Positions 26,547 to 35,935 of a stretch of DNA of 64,000 bases are shown here, in pieces. The translations under genes and the position numbers were made by a program. The notes beneath the pieces were generated by a model. The model saw nothing but the letters and a program-made list of their open reading frames with translations, had not been told where the DNA came from and did not search any database. The stretch is taken from contig QUJQ01000001.1 in NCBI GenBank assembly GCA_003480725.1, positions 434,001 through 498,000 of the forward strand, given 5' to 3'. Source of the stretch: Clostridiaceae bacterium AM27-36LB. Its GTDB lineage: Bacteria > Bacillota > Clostridia > Lachnospirales > Lachnospiraceae. The stretch's first letter is position 1, and the number at the start of each line of letters is the position of its first letter.

Positions 26547-27335
26547 ATGGCAAAATTTGTTACCATTGGTGAGAGACTTTCCACCACAGCACCGGCTGTA
26601 AACAAAGCATTTACAGAGAGAGATCCGGAGCCGATCCTGAAACGTGCAAAACAGCAGCTGGATGCAGGCGCTACCTATCTTGATGTAAACATCGGACCGG
26701 CAGAGAATGATGGACCGGAGCTTATGAAATGGGCTGTTGAGCTTCTTCAGAGCAACTTCGACAATGTACCGCTGGCACTGGATACTTCCAATGTAGCAGC
26801 TATCGAGGCTGGTATTTCCGTTTACAATCGTGCAAAAGGAAAACCGATCGTTAACTCTGCAGATGCTTCCGGAAGAATTGAGTATGTTGATCTTGCAGCA
26901 GCAAATGACGCAATCGTTATCGCTCTTTGCAACGGCGAAGGAATCGCTAAAGACAATGACGAGCGTATGATGTACATGCAGACTCTGATGGAGCGTGGTA
27001 TGGAGCATGGTATGGATGTTGCTGAGGATATGTGGTTCGATCCGCTGTTCCTGGTTATCAAAGGAATGCAGGACAAACAGATGCAGGTTCTCGAGTTCAT
27101 TAAGATGATTTCTGATATGGGTATGAAATCCACCGGTGGTCTGTCCAATAACTCCAACGGTATGCCGAAACATATCCGTCCGATCATGGACTCTGCTATG
27201 GTAGCTATGGCTATGATGAACGGTCTGACTTCTGCAATCGTTAACCCGAACGATCTCAGACTGATGGAGACCATCAAATCCTGTGATATCATCAAAAATA
27301 ATAATCTGTATGCAGACTCCTATCTGGAGATCTAA
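26547..27335 (+). CDS. acsE: Methyl-THF:corrinoid protein methyltransferase
   Basis: A 262-residue DHPS-like TIM barrel that moves the methyl group from methyl-THF to the cobalt of AcsCD. Family marks are G-A-T-Y-L-D-V-N-I-G-P near residue 42, D-T-S-N-V near 78, N-S-A-D-A-S near 102, and G-L-S-N-N-S-N-G-M-P near 203. RBS AAAGGAG precedes ATG 26547. A clear terminator follows, separating it from acsB copy 2. Confidence 0.95.
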   Translation: MAKFVTIGERLSTTAPAVNKAFTERDPEPILKRAKQQLDAGATYLDVNIGPAENDGPELMKWAVELLQSNFDNVPLALDTSNVAAIEAGISVYNRAKGKPIVNSADASGRIEYVDLAAANDAIVIALCNGEGIAKDNDERMMYMQTLMERGMEHGMDVAEDMWFDPLFLVIKGMQDKQMQVLEFIKMISDMGMKSTGGLSNNSNGMPKHIRPIMDSAMVAMAMMNGLTSAIVNPNDLRLMETIKSCDIIKNNNLYADSYLEI

Positions 27336-27349
27336 TTCTGAGAAGGCAG

Positions 27350-27371
27350 GAGGCACAATTTTTTGTGCCTC
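27350..27371 (+). terminator. Terminator after acsE
   Basis: GAGGCACAA, loop TTTT, TTGTGCCTC: a perfect 9-bp stem, followed by TATGTTTTTAT. It suggests that acsB copy 2 has its own promoter in 27372-27440, though no convincing hexamers were found. Confidence 0.85.
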
Positions 27372-27454
27372 TATGTTTTTATATTAGCTATTTACAATGT
27401 CTGCCCTAGTTTAATGACTTCAGGACAGGAAAAATTTTATGGGAGGCATGACAA

Positions 27455-29590
27455 ATGAGTGCTTTAACAGATCTGATTTACAGTGGATCAAACGCAGTCG
27501 CTGGATTGACAGAAGGTGCAGTCAACGATGCAATCGCAAAATATGGTGAGGATAAGAAAGTATCTTTTGGAGATACGGCATATTTTCTTCCGACCATCTA
27601 TGCAGCAACCGGTGTAAAGGTTAGTCGTCTTGGCGATCTTCCTGCCTGTGTAGGAGTATTAAAAAGCCTGATTACCAATAAAGAGGAACTGGGAGATGCC
27701 CTGAATGCAGGACTTGCAACTGCAGTTGGTGCTGAGATTCTGGAAGCTCTGAAATATGTGGATAACGAGAATCCATATGCAGAGGACAGCGGAATCGGTT
27801 TTGTTCCGGATCCGGTTATTCGTTCCCTGGGTGTGCCGCTGGTAACAGGTGATATTCCTGGTGTGGCGGTTGTTCTTGGTAAAGCTGATAATGGCGCTGA
27901 TGTGGCAAAAATTGTAAAAGATTACCAGAACAAAGGTATTATGACATTCCTGGTAGGTGATGTGATTGAACAGTGTGCAGAGGCTGGTGTTAAGATCGGT
28001 CTTGACTATCGTCTGGTTCCGCTGGGACATGATGTGACTTCTGTGACCCATGTTGTAACGGTTGCTATTCGTGCGGCTTTGATCTTTGGTAATATCAAAC
28101 CTGGAGATCTACCTGGACTGCTTGCCTATACAAAAGAGCGTGTGCCGGCATTTGTCAATACCTTCGGAGCTTTGGATGCGGTGACTGTGTCTGCAGGCGC
28201 AGGTGCGATTGCACTGGGCTTCCCGGTTGTTGCTGATATTGATCTTGGCGATATGCAGGTTCCGGGAGCACTGGAGTCAGTTCTCAACCATGAAGAGACC
28301 GTAAAGAAGAGTCTTGAACTTCGCAACATCAAGATCAAAGTAACAGAAATCCCGATTCCGGTTGCATTTTCCTCCACTTATGAAGGTGAGATTATCCGTC
28401 GTGGTGATATGCAGGTAGAGTTCGATGGATCCAGAGTAGACTGTTTCGAGTTGGTATGTACCAAAGAGGCCTCTGAAATAGAAGATCATGAATTCAAGCT
28501 GATCGGACCGGATTTTGATCAGATGGAAGTTGGAAGCAAACAGCAGATCGCATACATTGTAAATGTAACAGGAAAGAATATGCAGTCCGACTTTGAACCA
28601 GTATTTGAGCGTAAATTCCACAGTTATCTTAACTGCATTGAAGGTGTGATGCATACCGGACAGCGTGACATGATCCGTATCCGTATCAGCAAAGCTACCT
28701 TCGAGGCCGGTTTCCGTGCAAAAGATCTGGCGGAAGTACTGTACTGTAACATTATGAATGAGTTTGACGCAGTTGTTGATAAATGCTCTGTAACGATCAT
28801 CACAGATGGTGTTGAGTGTACCAGACTTCGTCATGAGCTGGCAATTCCGACTTATGACCGTCGTGATGAGAGACTTGAGTCTTTAACTGACGAGTCTGTA
28901 CCGGTATATTATAGTTGTATTATGTGCCAGGCATTCTCTCCAAGCCATGTATGTGTGGTAACGCCTGAGAGACTTGGACTTTGTGGTGCTGTATCATGGC
29001 TGGATGCAAAGGCTACCAACCAGCTGGATCCGGAGGGACCGTGTCAGGTGATCACCAAAGAGCGTGTGATTGACGAGAGATTGGGACGTTATGAAGATGT
29101 AGATGAAGCAGTTGCTAAATTCTCTCAGGGTGCTCTGGAACATGTTACTTTGTATTCTATCATGGAGGACCCGATGACTTCCTGTGGATGCTTTGAATGT
29201 ATCTGCGGTATTGAGCCGTTCTCTAACGGTGTCATTATTGCAAACCGTGAGTATGCAGGCATGACTCCACTGGGAATGACCTTCCCGGATCTGGCGAGCA
29301 TGACCGGTGGTGGAGTCCAGACACCTGGATTTATGGGACATGGTAAACACTTTATCTCTTCCAAGAAGTTCATGAAGGCTGAGGGCGGTATCGAGCGTAT
29401 CGTATGGATGCCGAAGGATCTGAAGGATCAGGTAAGCGAGCGTCTGAATAAGACTGCAAAAGAACTGTACGGAATCGACAATTTCTGCGATATGGTCGGA
29501 GATGAGACTATCGCAACGGATCCGGAGACATTGCTGGCGTTCCTGACTGAAAAAGGACATCCCGCTTTAAGTATGGATCCGATGATGTAA
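27455..29590 (+). CDS. acsB: Acetyl-CoA synthase catalytic subunit, copy 2
   Basis: A 711-residue paralogue of copy 1 with all A-cluster residues kept (Cys488, 491, 500 and 510; Cys577-Gly-Cys579), so it should be catalytically competent. The first ~300 residues are divergent (for example Y-F-L-P-T-I-Y-A where copy 1 has Y-S-L-P-C-Y-Y-A), while the remainder is nearly identical, with an 83-bp perfectly conserved DNA run (29345-29427 = 23610-23692). Such a patchwork suggests gene conversion of the catalytic part, or selection for a different CODH-docking or gas-channel domain. RBS GGGAGG precedes ATG 27455. It is separated from acsE by a terminator, so it may be expressed independently. Confidence 0.94.
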   Translation: MSALTDLIYSGSNAVAGLTEGAVNDAIAKYGEDKKVSFGDTAYFLPTIYAATGVKVSRLGDLPACVGVLKSLITNKEELGDALNAGLATAVGAEILEALKYVDNENPYAEDSGIGFVPDPVIRSLGVPLVTGDIPGVAVVLGKADNGADVAKIVKDYQNKGIMTFLVGDVIEQCAEAGVKIGLDYRLVPLGHDVTSVTHVVTVAIRAALIFGNIKPGDLPGLLAYTKERVPAFVNTFGALDAVTVSAGAGAIALGFPVVADIDLGDMQVPGALESVLNHEETVKKSLELRNIKIKVTEIPIPVAFSSTYEGEIIRRGDMQVEFDGSRVDCFELVCTKEASEIEDHEFKLIGPDFDQMEVGSKQQIAYIVNVTGKNMQSDFEPVFERKFHSYLNCIEGVMHTGQRDMIRIRISKATFEAGFRAKDLAEVLYCNIMNEFDAVVDKCSVTIITDGVECTRLRHELAIPTYDRRDERLESLTDESVPVYYSCIMCQAFSPSHVCVVTPERLGLCGAVSWLDAKATNQLDPEGPCQVITKERVIDERLGRYEDVDEAVAKFSQGALEHVTLYSIMEDPMTSCGCFECICGIEPFSNGVIIANREYAGMTPLGMTFPDLASMTGGGVQTPGFMGHGKHFISSKKFMKAEGGIERIVWMPKDLKDQVSERLNKTAKELYGIDNFCDMVGDETIATDPETLLAFLTEKGHPALSMDPMM

Positions 29591-29774
29591 GGAACCAAAT
29601 CTGCAAAGCAGATTTGCCGGATGTGCGAAGCACAGACGGTAAGGCTTCCGAAGGAAGACCGGTTCCTTAGCTCTAAAAATGCGTAGCATTTTTAGAGCCT
29701 ATAAGCTGACAGAATCTCTGACACAGCGTAAGCTGTGGCAGATGTGCGAAGCACAGATGCGATTCTGGAGCCAA
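29588..29774 (+). repeat. Hairpin-rich structured element B after acsB copy 2
   Basis: Same layout as element A, starting in the stop codon: TAAGGAACC (29588-29596) pairs with GGTTCCTTA (29661-29669). Inside are AAATCTGC/GCAGATTT (loop AAA), CCG-ga-TGTGC-gaa-GCACA-ga-CGG and CTTCC-gaa-GGAAG. Then come GCTCTAAAAATGC-gta-GCATTTTTAGAGC (29670-29698), CACAGC-gtaa-GCTGTG and GCA-ga-TGTGC-gaa-GCACA-ga-TGC closed by AGAATC/GATTCT. A 46-bp run (29721-29766) is identical to 23982-24027. The first hairpin shows a compensating C-G to T-A change relative to element A. Confidence 0.8.
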
Positions 29775-29806
29775 AGGGCTTTAGAGCCCAATAACCTGAA
29801 CAAAAG

Positions 29807-29843
29807 GCCCCGCAGACCTGCATTTGGCCTGCAGGGCTTTTTT
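29807..29843 (+). terminator. Terminator after acsB copy 2
   Basis: Imperfect 12-bp stem (29807-29818 with 29826-29837, two mismatches) followed by six T. It lies only about 20 bases before the acsV start, so acsV expression depends on read-through or an unseen promoter. Confidence 0.75.
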
Positions 29844-29866
29844 AGAAAATATGGAGAAATAATATT

Positions 29867-31798
29867 ATGCCAAAAGTAACATTTCAGTATGAAGATGGCA
29901 CTTCGACCATCGTTGATGTGACAGCCGGAGAGAATCTGTTGGAGGTAGCGCGTAAAGCAAATGTAGCCATTGATGCACCTTGTTCAGGCAACGGATCCTG
30001 CGGTAAGTGCAGAGTCAGATATATCAGTGGCGAATTAGAGAGTGAACAGACAAGACATATTACAGATGAAGATTATGCTGCAGGATGGAGGCTTTCCTGT
30101 TGTAGTAAGGTAACCGGCGATGTGACGGTACTTGTACCCGATATTGCGTCTGCATATAAGAGCCGCATGAAAGTGGCGGATCTTAGCTCACCGGAAGAAG
30201 TCGCCATCTTTGACCGTGCAAAGCAGGATGTGGCAGATGCAGGAATTACTTTTGAAAATGAATTTACGGTTGTGGAACTTCAGATGACAGCTCCGTCATT
30301 GGATGATACCATGCCAGATAATGAGCGGTTGTCCTGGGCAATTGAGGCAGCAACCGGAATAGAGAATGTAAAATTAACTTATCAGGTATTGAAAAAGCTG
30401 CCGGATGCACTGCGGGACAATGATTTCCATGTGAATGTAGTTCTGAAGAAACTTCATCACAGTGTACTGGTTTATGACGTGGTACCTGTAACAGAGCAGA
30501 GAATCTGTGGAGCGGCTATTGATATTGGTACCACTACCGTTTCAGGAGTTATTCTGGATCTGAGAGATGGGACGATCCTTGCCAAGGCATCTGCAGGAAA
30601 TGGCCAGATCCGTTATGGTGCAGATGTTATCAATCGTATTATTGAATCCCGAAAACCGGGTGGAGAAGCGAAACTTCAGAAGGCGATCATTGACGAGACA
30701 TTGAATCCAATGCTTCATAATATGTGCCGTGCGGCAGGTATCAAAGGAAGTCAGATTTATCATATGTGCATTGCGTCCAATACGACTATGAATCATCTGC
30801 TTCTTGGAGTCAATGCGGATCCGCTCCGCATGGAACCTTATATTCCGGACTTCTTTGAGACAGAAGATGTCAACGCTTATGATCTGCGTCTGGATGTGCA
30901 TCCAAATGCAAAGATTATCATTGCACCGAATATCGGAAGTTATGTAGGAGGAGATATTACAGCTGGTACTCTGGTCAGCATGATCTGGAACAAACCGGAG
31001 TTTAATCTGTTCATTGACCTTGGTACCAATGGTGAGATCGTATTTGGAAATTCTGATTTCATGATGAGCTGTGCATGCTCAGCAGGACCGGCATTTGAGG
31101 GTGGAGATATCAGCTGTGGTATGCGAGCAACTGATGGAGCTATCGAGGCTTGCTCTATTGATGCGAAGACCATGGAACCAACCCTGCATATTGTTGGAGA
31201 CGAAGGTCAGAAGCCAGTAGGTCTTTGCGGTTCTGGTATCATTGATGTGATTGCGGAATTGTTCCGTTGCGGAATCATCAGTCCGAAAGGTAAATTCATT
31301 CGTGAAGGAGACCGTGTCCGTCATGATCACTATGGAATCGGAAGTTATGTACTGGCATTTAAGGAAGAAGCAGCAGGACATAAGGATGTAGAGATCAATG
31401 AAGTCGATATCGACAATTTTATCCGTGCGAAGGGTGCCATTTTCTCAGCGATCTGTACGATGCTCAGGTCTCTGGATTTTGATGTGTCCATGATTGAAAA
31501 CGTATATGTAGCAGGTGGAATTGGAAGCGGCATTAATATGAAAAATGCAGTGACCATCGGTATGTTCCCGGATGTGGAGATTGATAAGTTCCATTACATT
31601 GGCAACTCTTCTCTCACAGGTGCATATAATATGACGCTTTCGGTAGAAGCTGAGCACAAAGTGCATGAGCTTGCTCATAACATTACGTACATGGAACTTA
31701 GTACAGATCCAAGCTATATGGATGAATTTGTGGCTGCATGCTTTATTCCTCATACAAATACTGCGCTGTTCCCAAGCGTAAAACAGGAGGAAATATAG
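29867..31798 (+). CDS. acsV: Corrinoid protein reductive activator (RACo)
   Basis: A 643-residue protein with an N-terminal [2Fe-2S] ferredoxin domain (C-S-G-N-G-S-C-G-K-C near residues 38-47 and C-C-S-K near 82), a linker, and a C-terminal ASKHA-type ATPase domain (D-I-G-T-T-T near 220; D-L-G-T-N-G-E near 385; G-S-G-I-I-D). RACo uses ATP to re-reduce inactive Co(II) in the corrinoid iron-sulfur protein. It follows the acs genes as in other acetogens and is joined directly to the DUF3786 gene. RBS is a modest GGAGAA before ATG 29867. Confidence 0.92.
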   Translation: MPKVTFQYEDGTSTIVDVTAGENLLEVARKANVAIDAPCSGNGSCGKCRVRYISGELESEQTRHITDEDYAAGWRLSCCSKVTGDVTVLVPDIASAYKSRMKVADLSSPEEVAIFDRAKQDVADAGITFENEFTVVELQMTAPSLDDTMPDNERLSWAIEAATGIENVKLTYQVLKKLPDALRDNDFHVNVVLKKLHHSVLVYDVVPVTEQRICGAAIDIGTTTVSGVILDLRDGTILAKASAGNGQIRYGADVINRIIESRKPGGEAKLQKAIIDETLNPMLHNMCRAAGIKGSQIYHMCIASNTTMNHLLLGVNADPLRMEPYIPDFFETEDVNAYDLRLDVHPNAKIIIAPNIGSYVGGDITAGTLVSMIWNKPEFNLFIDLGTNGEIVFGNSDFMMSCACSAGPAFEGGDISCGMRATDGAIEACSIDAKTMEPTLHIVGDEGQKPVGLCGSGIIDVIAELFRCGIISPKGKFIREGDRVRHDHYGIGSYVLAFKEEAAGHKDVEINEVDIDNFIRAKGAIFSAICTMLRSLDFDVSMIENVYVAGGIGSGINMKNAVTIGMFPDVEIDKFHYIGNSSLTGAYNMTLSVEAEHKVHELAHNITYMELSTDPSYMDEFVAACFIPHTNTALFPSVKQEEI

Positions 31799-32446
31799 TT
31801 GGAAATCGAAAATCACAAAGAAGAAGTCCCTTTTGAGCATTACTTAGACAAATTTCATACATTAGATCCCAAAGAGGCAGCACAAAGATTGAACATTCTG
31901 TATGATGAAAATACAAAAAAGTTTCAGCTTCGCTTCCTTGGACACCTGTATGAAGTGGAATATCCGGACTTCCATGTGACTGTATTAGACAAACCGCAGG
32001 AGGATATGGAAAAAGATCTTCTTATGACCAGCCTTCCTGCACAGACATTTATCATGCGTTATCTGCTGGAAGGACAGTACATTTCCGCCAGTGGAAAATT
32101 CATGACTTTCAGGGAAGTACCCACTTACGGAGAATTGTATATTCAGCCATTTACTGGTCGCTGTATCAAGCGTCTTACTTACGGATTCGGCTATAAACTG
32201 AAGGCTTTTTCAGAAGCAATGGAAAAGATACCGGGCTGTGAGAAGATTGCTATGGGAGATGTGGCCTACGAATTTGAGCTGGTCAATGGATATCGTATGA
32301 GATTTATTTTCTGGGAAGGAGACGAGGAATTTCCACCTTCTGCTCAGATCCTGTACAGTGATAATTTCCAGTTTGGATTCCATGCAGAAGATATGGTAGT
32401 TGCTGGAGACCTCTCAATCACAACTGTGAAAATGCTCTGTGTATAG
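31799..32446 (+). CDS. DUF3786 family protein
   Basis: A 215-residue protein starting at TTG 31799, immediately after the acsV stop, with CAGGAGG inside the end of acsV. The F-W-E-G-D-E-E-F-P-P-S-A block near residue 173 and the A-Y-E-F-E-L segment near 157 are DUF3786 marks. The family occurs in corrinoid/methyl-transfer and Wood-Ljungdahl clusters of anaerobes, but its function is unknown. Tight coupling to acsV points to corrinoid activation or CODH/ACS assembly; that is inference. Confidence 0.8.
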   Translation: MEIENHKEEVPFEHYLDKFHTLDPKEAAQRLNILYDENTKKFQLRFLGHLYEVEYPDFHVTVLDKPQEDMEKDLLMTSLPAQTFIMRYLLEGQYISASGKFMTFREVPTYGELYIQPFTGRCIKRLTYGFGYKLKAFSEAMEKIPGCEKIAMGDVAYEFELVNGYRMRFIFWEGDEEFPPSAQILYSDNFQFGFHAEDMVVAGDLSITTVKMLCV

Positions 32447-32459
32447 TACAAATTGTATG

Positions 32460-32488
32460 ATGTCAAAAAATTATCAAAGTAATATAAT
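32460..32488 (+). promoter_or_regulatory. Promoter of fhs
   Basis: ATGTCA (32460-32465), 17-bp spacer, TATAAT (32483-32488). The -10 box is consensus and the -35 weak. A leader of about 110 bases separates it from the fhs start; no clear riboswitch fold was recognised in it. Confidence 0.55.
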
Positions 32489-32606
32489 TTGGTCAGTGCA
32501 AGGGGGAAAGAGATAAATCCCTTTGTTAAAAACATCACAAAAACGCAAGGGCGTAAGAACACAAAAACTATTCACTGTGTTCATTAAAGAAAGGAGATTT
32601 TCTTTT

Positions 32607-34295
32607 ATGGGATTCAAAACTGACATTGAAATTGCACAGGAGTGCGAAGCAAGACCAATTACCGAGATTGCTGCAAAAGCAGGTATTGATGACAAATATC
32701 TGGAGCAGTACGGTAAGTACAAAGCAAAAATCGACTACAATTTATTAAAAGAAGTTCCGGGTGAGAACGGAAAACTGATTCTTGTAACTGCTATTAACCC
32801 GACTCCGGCAGGAGAAGGAAAGACCACCACATCCGTAGGTCTGGCAGATGGTATGAGCAAGATCGGTAAGAAGGTTATGGTTGCTCTCCGTGAGCCGTCC
32901 TTAGGACCGGTATTCGGAGTAAAAGGTGGAGCAGCAGGCGGCGGATACGCACAGGTTGTTCCGATGGAGGATATCAACCTTCATTTCACCGGTGACTTCC
33001 ATGCGATTGGTGCAGCTAACAACTTGCTGGCAGCAATGATCGACAACCATATCTTCCAGGGAAATGCACTGAACATCGACCCGAGAAAGATCACTTGGAG
33101 AAGATGTGTAGATATGAATGACCGTCAGCTTCGTAATGTAGTAGACGGACTTGGCGGAAAGACCAATGGAATGCCTAGAGAGGACGGATATGATATCACT
33201 GTTGCATCTGAGATCATGGCAGTTCTGTGTCTGGCAAGTGATATTGCAGACCTTAAGAAGAGACTTGCAAGAATCATCATTGGTTATACATATGGTAAAG
33301 TAGCTGAGCAGAAACCGGTAACCGCTGGTGACCTGCATGCTGAAGGTGCTATGGCAGCACTTCTGAAAGATGCTCTGAAACCGAACCTGGTTCAGACTCT
33401 GGAAGGAACTCCGGCTATCGTTCATGGTGGACCGTTCGCTAACATCGCTCATGGATGTAACTCTGTAACTGCTACCAAGATGTGTCTGAAGCTTGCAGAT
33501 TACACCATTACCGAGGCTGGATTCGGTGCAGATCTGGGTGCTGAGAAATTCCTTGATATCAAGTGTCGTATGGCAGGACTGAAACCGAATGCTGTTGTTA
33601 TCGTGGCAACTGTTCGTGCTCTGAAATACAATGGTGGTGTTCCGAAGGCAGATCTGAATAATGAGAATCTGGAAGCACTGGAGAAAGGTCTTCCGAACCT
33701 GCTGAAACATGTAAGTAATATTACGAATGTATACAAACTGCCGTGTGTAGTTGCTATCAATGCATTCCCGACCGATACGGAAGCAGAGCTGAAGCTGGTT
33801 GAGGAGAAATGTAAAGAGCTTGGAGTTAATGTTGTTCTGTCCGAGGTATGGGCAAAAGGTGGAGAAGGCGGCGTGAAGCTGGCTGAGGAAGTTGTTCGTC
33901 TTTGCGAGCAGCCGAATGATTTCACATATTCCTATGAGCTGGAAGGAACTACAATTGAGGAAAAACTGAACGCAATCGTTACCAAGATCTACGGTGGTAA
34001 GAAAGTTGTTCTGACTGCAAATGCCCAGAAACAGGCAAAAGAGCTGACTGCACTTGGATTTGCTAATTGTCCGATTTGTGTAGCTAAGACCCAGTACAGC
34101 CTGACAGATGATCAGACAAAACTTGGTGCACCGACAGACTTTGAAGTAACCGTTCGTAATCTGAAGGTTTCCGCAGGTGCAGGATTTATCGTAGCTCTGA
34201 CCGGTGAGATCATGACCATGCCAGGTCTTCCGAAGGTTCCGGCTGCTGAGAAGATTGATGTAGATGAGAACGGAAAGATTACTGGTCTGTTCTAA
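32607..34295 (+). CDS. fhs: Formate-tetrahydrofolate ligase
   Basis: ATG 32607 follows AAGGAG by 10 bases and gives 562 residues, the normal length; the longer frame to 32523 has no RBS. The enzyme uses ATP to attach formate to THF, the entry step of the methyl branch. The P-loop [10 protein letters not shown] lies near residue 64, with [15 protein letters not shown] near 94, both hallmarks of the family, and G-A-D-L-G-A-E-K-F further on. It heads the fhs-fchA-folD set. Confidence 0.97.
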   Translation: MGFKTDIEIAQECEARPITEIAAKAGIDDKYLEQYGKYKAKIDYNLLKEVPGENGKLILVTAINPTPAGEGKTTTSVGLADGMSKIGKKVMVALREPSLGPVFGVKGGAAGGGYAQVVPMEDINLHFTGDFHAIGAANNLLAAMIDNHIFQGNALNIDPRKITWRRCVDMNDRQLRNVVDGLGGKTNGMPREDGYDITVASEIMAVLCLASDIADLKKRLARIIIGYTYGKVAEQKPVTAGDLHAEGAMAALLKDALKPNLVQTLEGTPAIVHGGPFANIAHGCNSVTATKMCLKLADYTITEAGFGADLGAEKFLDIKCRMAGLKPNAVVIVATVRALKYNGGVPKADLNNENLEALEKGLPNLLKHVSNITNVYKLPCVVAINAFPTDTEAELKLVEEKCKELGVNVVLSEVWAKGGEGGVKLAEEVVRLCEQPNDFTYSYELEGTTIEEKLNAIVTKIYGGKKVVLTANAQKQAKELTALGFANCPICVAKTQYSLTDDQTKLGAPTDFEVTVRNLKVSAGAGFIVALTGEIMTMPGLPKVPAAEKIDVDENGKITGLF

Positions 34296-34396
34296 AAACA
34301 AATAGGACTTATACAATTCCGAATAAAAACATTTCATGGCAGGCAGGGAACAGGTGTCCCCTGCCATCTGCCATGTTCAGAATAAGGAGGACTTAT

Positions 34397-35026
34397 ATGG
34401 GATTTACAAAAAGCAGCTGTGAAGAATTTGTAGATGTACTTGCGTCCAAAGCTCCGGTTCCGGGTGGCGGTGGTGCATCTGCACTGGTAGGAGCCATTGG
34501 TATGGCTCTTGGCAACATGGTTGGAAGCCTGACAGTCGGCAAGAAAAAATATGCGGATGTTGAGGCTGATATCATTGCGCTCAAAGAAAAAGCAACCGCT
34601 CTGCAGGCAGATTTTCTTCGTCTGGTAGAGGCTGATGCAGAAGCGTTTGAGCCGCTGGCAAAAGCTTACGGAATGCCTCGCGAGACTGAGGAAGAGAAAG
34701 CTGAGAAAGCACGTGTCATGGCAATCGTACTGAAAGATGCATGCGCAGTTCCCATGGAGATCATGGAAAAATGCTGTGAAGCAATCGATGTGATTGAGGA
34801 ATTTGCAGCAAAAGGATCTGCTCTGGCTATCTCTGATGCAGGTGTTGGTGTGACCTTCTGCAAGGCAGCACTTCTGGGAGCTTCCCTGAATGTATTCATC
34901 AATACTAAATCTATGGCAGATAAAGAGTATGCAGCTTCTCTGAATGAGAAAGCAGATAAAATGATCGCTGATTACAGCAAAAAAGCAGATGAGATTTTTG
35001 CGGCAGTGAATGCACGCCTCAGATAA
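34397..35026 (+). CDS. fchA: Methenyltetrahydrofolate cyclohydrolase
   Basis: ATG 34397 lies 6-7 bases after AAGGAGG; 209 residues. It belongs to the FTCD_C/FchA all-helical family, with P-V-P-G-G-G-G-A-S-A near residue 22 and S-D-A-G-V-G near 148. It interconverts formyl-THF and methenyl-THF. A separate cyclohydrolase beside folD is usual in acetogens and matters here because the FolD lacks the usual cyclohydrolase lysine position. Confidence 0.94.
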   Translation: MGFTKSSCEEFVDVLASKAPVPGGGGASALVGAIGMALGNMVGSLTVGKKKYADVEADIIALKEKATALQADFLRLVEADAEAFEPLAKAYGMPRETEEEKAEKARVMAIVLKDACAVPMEIMEKCCEAIDVIEEFAAKGSALAISDAGVGVTFCKAALLGASLNVFINTKSMADKEYAASLNEKADKMIADYSKKADEIFAAVNARLR

Positions 35027-35050
35027 CAAAAAAGTGGGAGAATAATAATC

Positions 35051-35932
35051 ATGGCAAAACAGTTATTAGGAAAAGAAGTAACCGCAGCTCTGAATGAAAA
35101 AATCATCGGACAGGTTGCACAGTTAAAAGAAAAAGGAGTTTTTCCGAAGCTTGGCATCATCAGAGTTGGCGAGAGACCGGATGATATCTCTTATGAGACA
35201 GGTGCAACTAAGAGATGTGATACCCTTGGTGTTGAAGTTGAGAAGATCCTTCTTCCGGAAGATGTATCCAAAGAAGAACTTCTGGAAGTGATTGATAAAG
35301 TAAACAAAGATGATTCTATTCACGGTGTTCTGATGTTCCGTCCGCTTCCGGCTCATCTGAAAGCAGTTCAGTCTGAGATCGAGAATGCACTGGATCCGGC
35401 AAAAGATGTTGACTGTATGACACATCTTTCTCTGGCAGGTGTATTTGAAGGAAAACCGCTGGGATTCCCGCCGTGTACTCCTCAGGCATGCATGGAGATC
35501 CTGGATTACTACGGAATCGACTGCAAAGGTAAGAATGCTGTTGTCATCGGAAGAAGCCTTGTAGTAGGAAAACCGGCAGCTATGATGCTGATGGGCAAAA
35601 ATGCAACGGTAACCGTATGTCATACCAAGACTGTTGATGTTCCGGCAATCGCAAGAGAAGCAGATATCTTGATCTCCTGTGCAGGTGTCCTGAACAGTCT
35701 GACAAAAGAATATGTTCGTCCGGGTCAGGTAGTGATCGACGTATCCATCAACTGGGATCCGGAAAAGATCAACAAAAAAGGCGGCAAGGGAGCCATCGCA
35801 GGTGATGCTGTATTTGATGAGGTAGAGCCGATTGTTGAGGCTATCACTCCGGTTCCGGGCGGAGTAGGAAGCGTGACTACTTCTGTTCTGGTTGGCCATG
35901 TAGTTGAAGCAGCCATGAGAAAATTCGCATAG
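35051..35932 (+). CDS. folD: Methylene-THF dehydrogenase (FolD family)
   Basis: A 293-residue FolD with the Rossmann motif V-V-I-G-R-S-L-V-V-G-K-P near residue 166 and the family end motif T-P-V-P-G-G-V-G-S-V-T near 271. It oxidises or reduces methylene-THF with NAD(P). In Escherichia coli FolD the cyclohydrolase lysine lies four residues after a conserved Tyr (Y-x-x-x-K). Here the region is Y48-E-T-G-A52-T-K54, so that position is Ala, with a Lys two residues later. The K-D-V-D-G-F motif also reads K-D-V-D-C-M. This variant may act mainly as a dehydrogenase, with FchA doing the hydrolysis. Confidence 0.93.
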   Translation: MAKQLLGKEVTAALNEKIIGQVAQLKEKGVFPKLGIIRVGERPDDISYETGATKRCDTLGVEVEKILLPEDVSKEELLEVIDKVNKDDSIHGVLMFRPLPAHLKAVQSEIENALDPAKDVDCMTHLSLAGVFEGKPLGFPPCTPQACMEILDYYGIDCKGKNAVVIGRSLVVGKPAAMMLMGKNATVTVCHTKTVDVPAIAREADILISCAGVLNSLTKEYVRPGQVVIDVSINWDPEKINKKGGKGAIAGDAVFDEVEPIVEAITPVPGGVGSVTTSVLVGHVVEAAMRKFA

Positions 35933-35935
35933 TTT

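Noticed and set aside
21726..29590. Possibility that the two acsB copies are an assembly artefact
   Set aside because: The N-terminal thirds, flanking genes and many silent sites differ, so they are two real loci.
32489..32606. Riboswitch in the fhs leader
   Set aside because: The leader is A-rich with no stable stem system or recognisable THF or purine aptamer features.
32901..34367. Minus-strand frame of 488 codons opposite fhs
   Set aside because: The product is Cys/Ser/Gln-rich without any recognisable fold, a typical antisense shadow of a strongly codon-biased gene.
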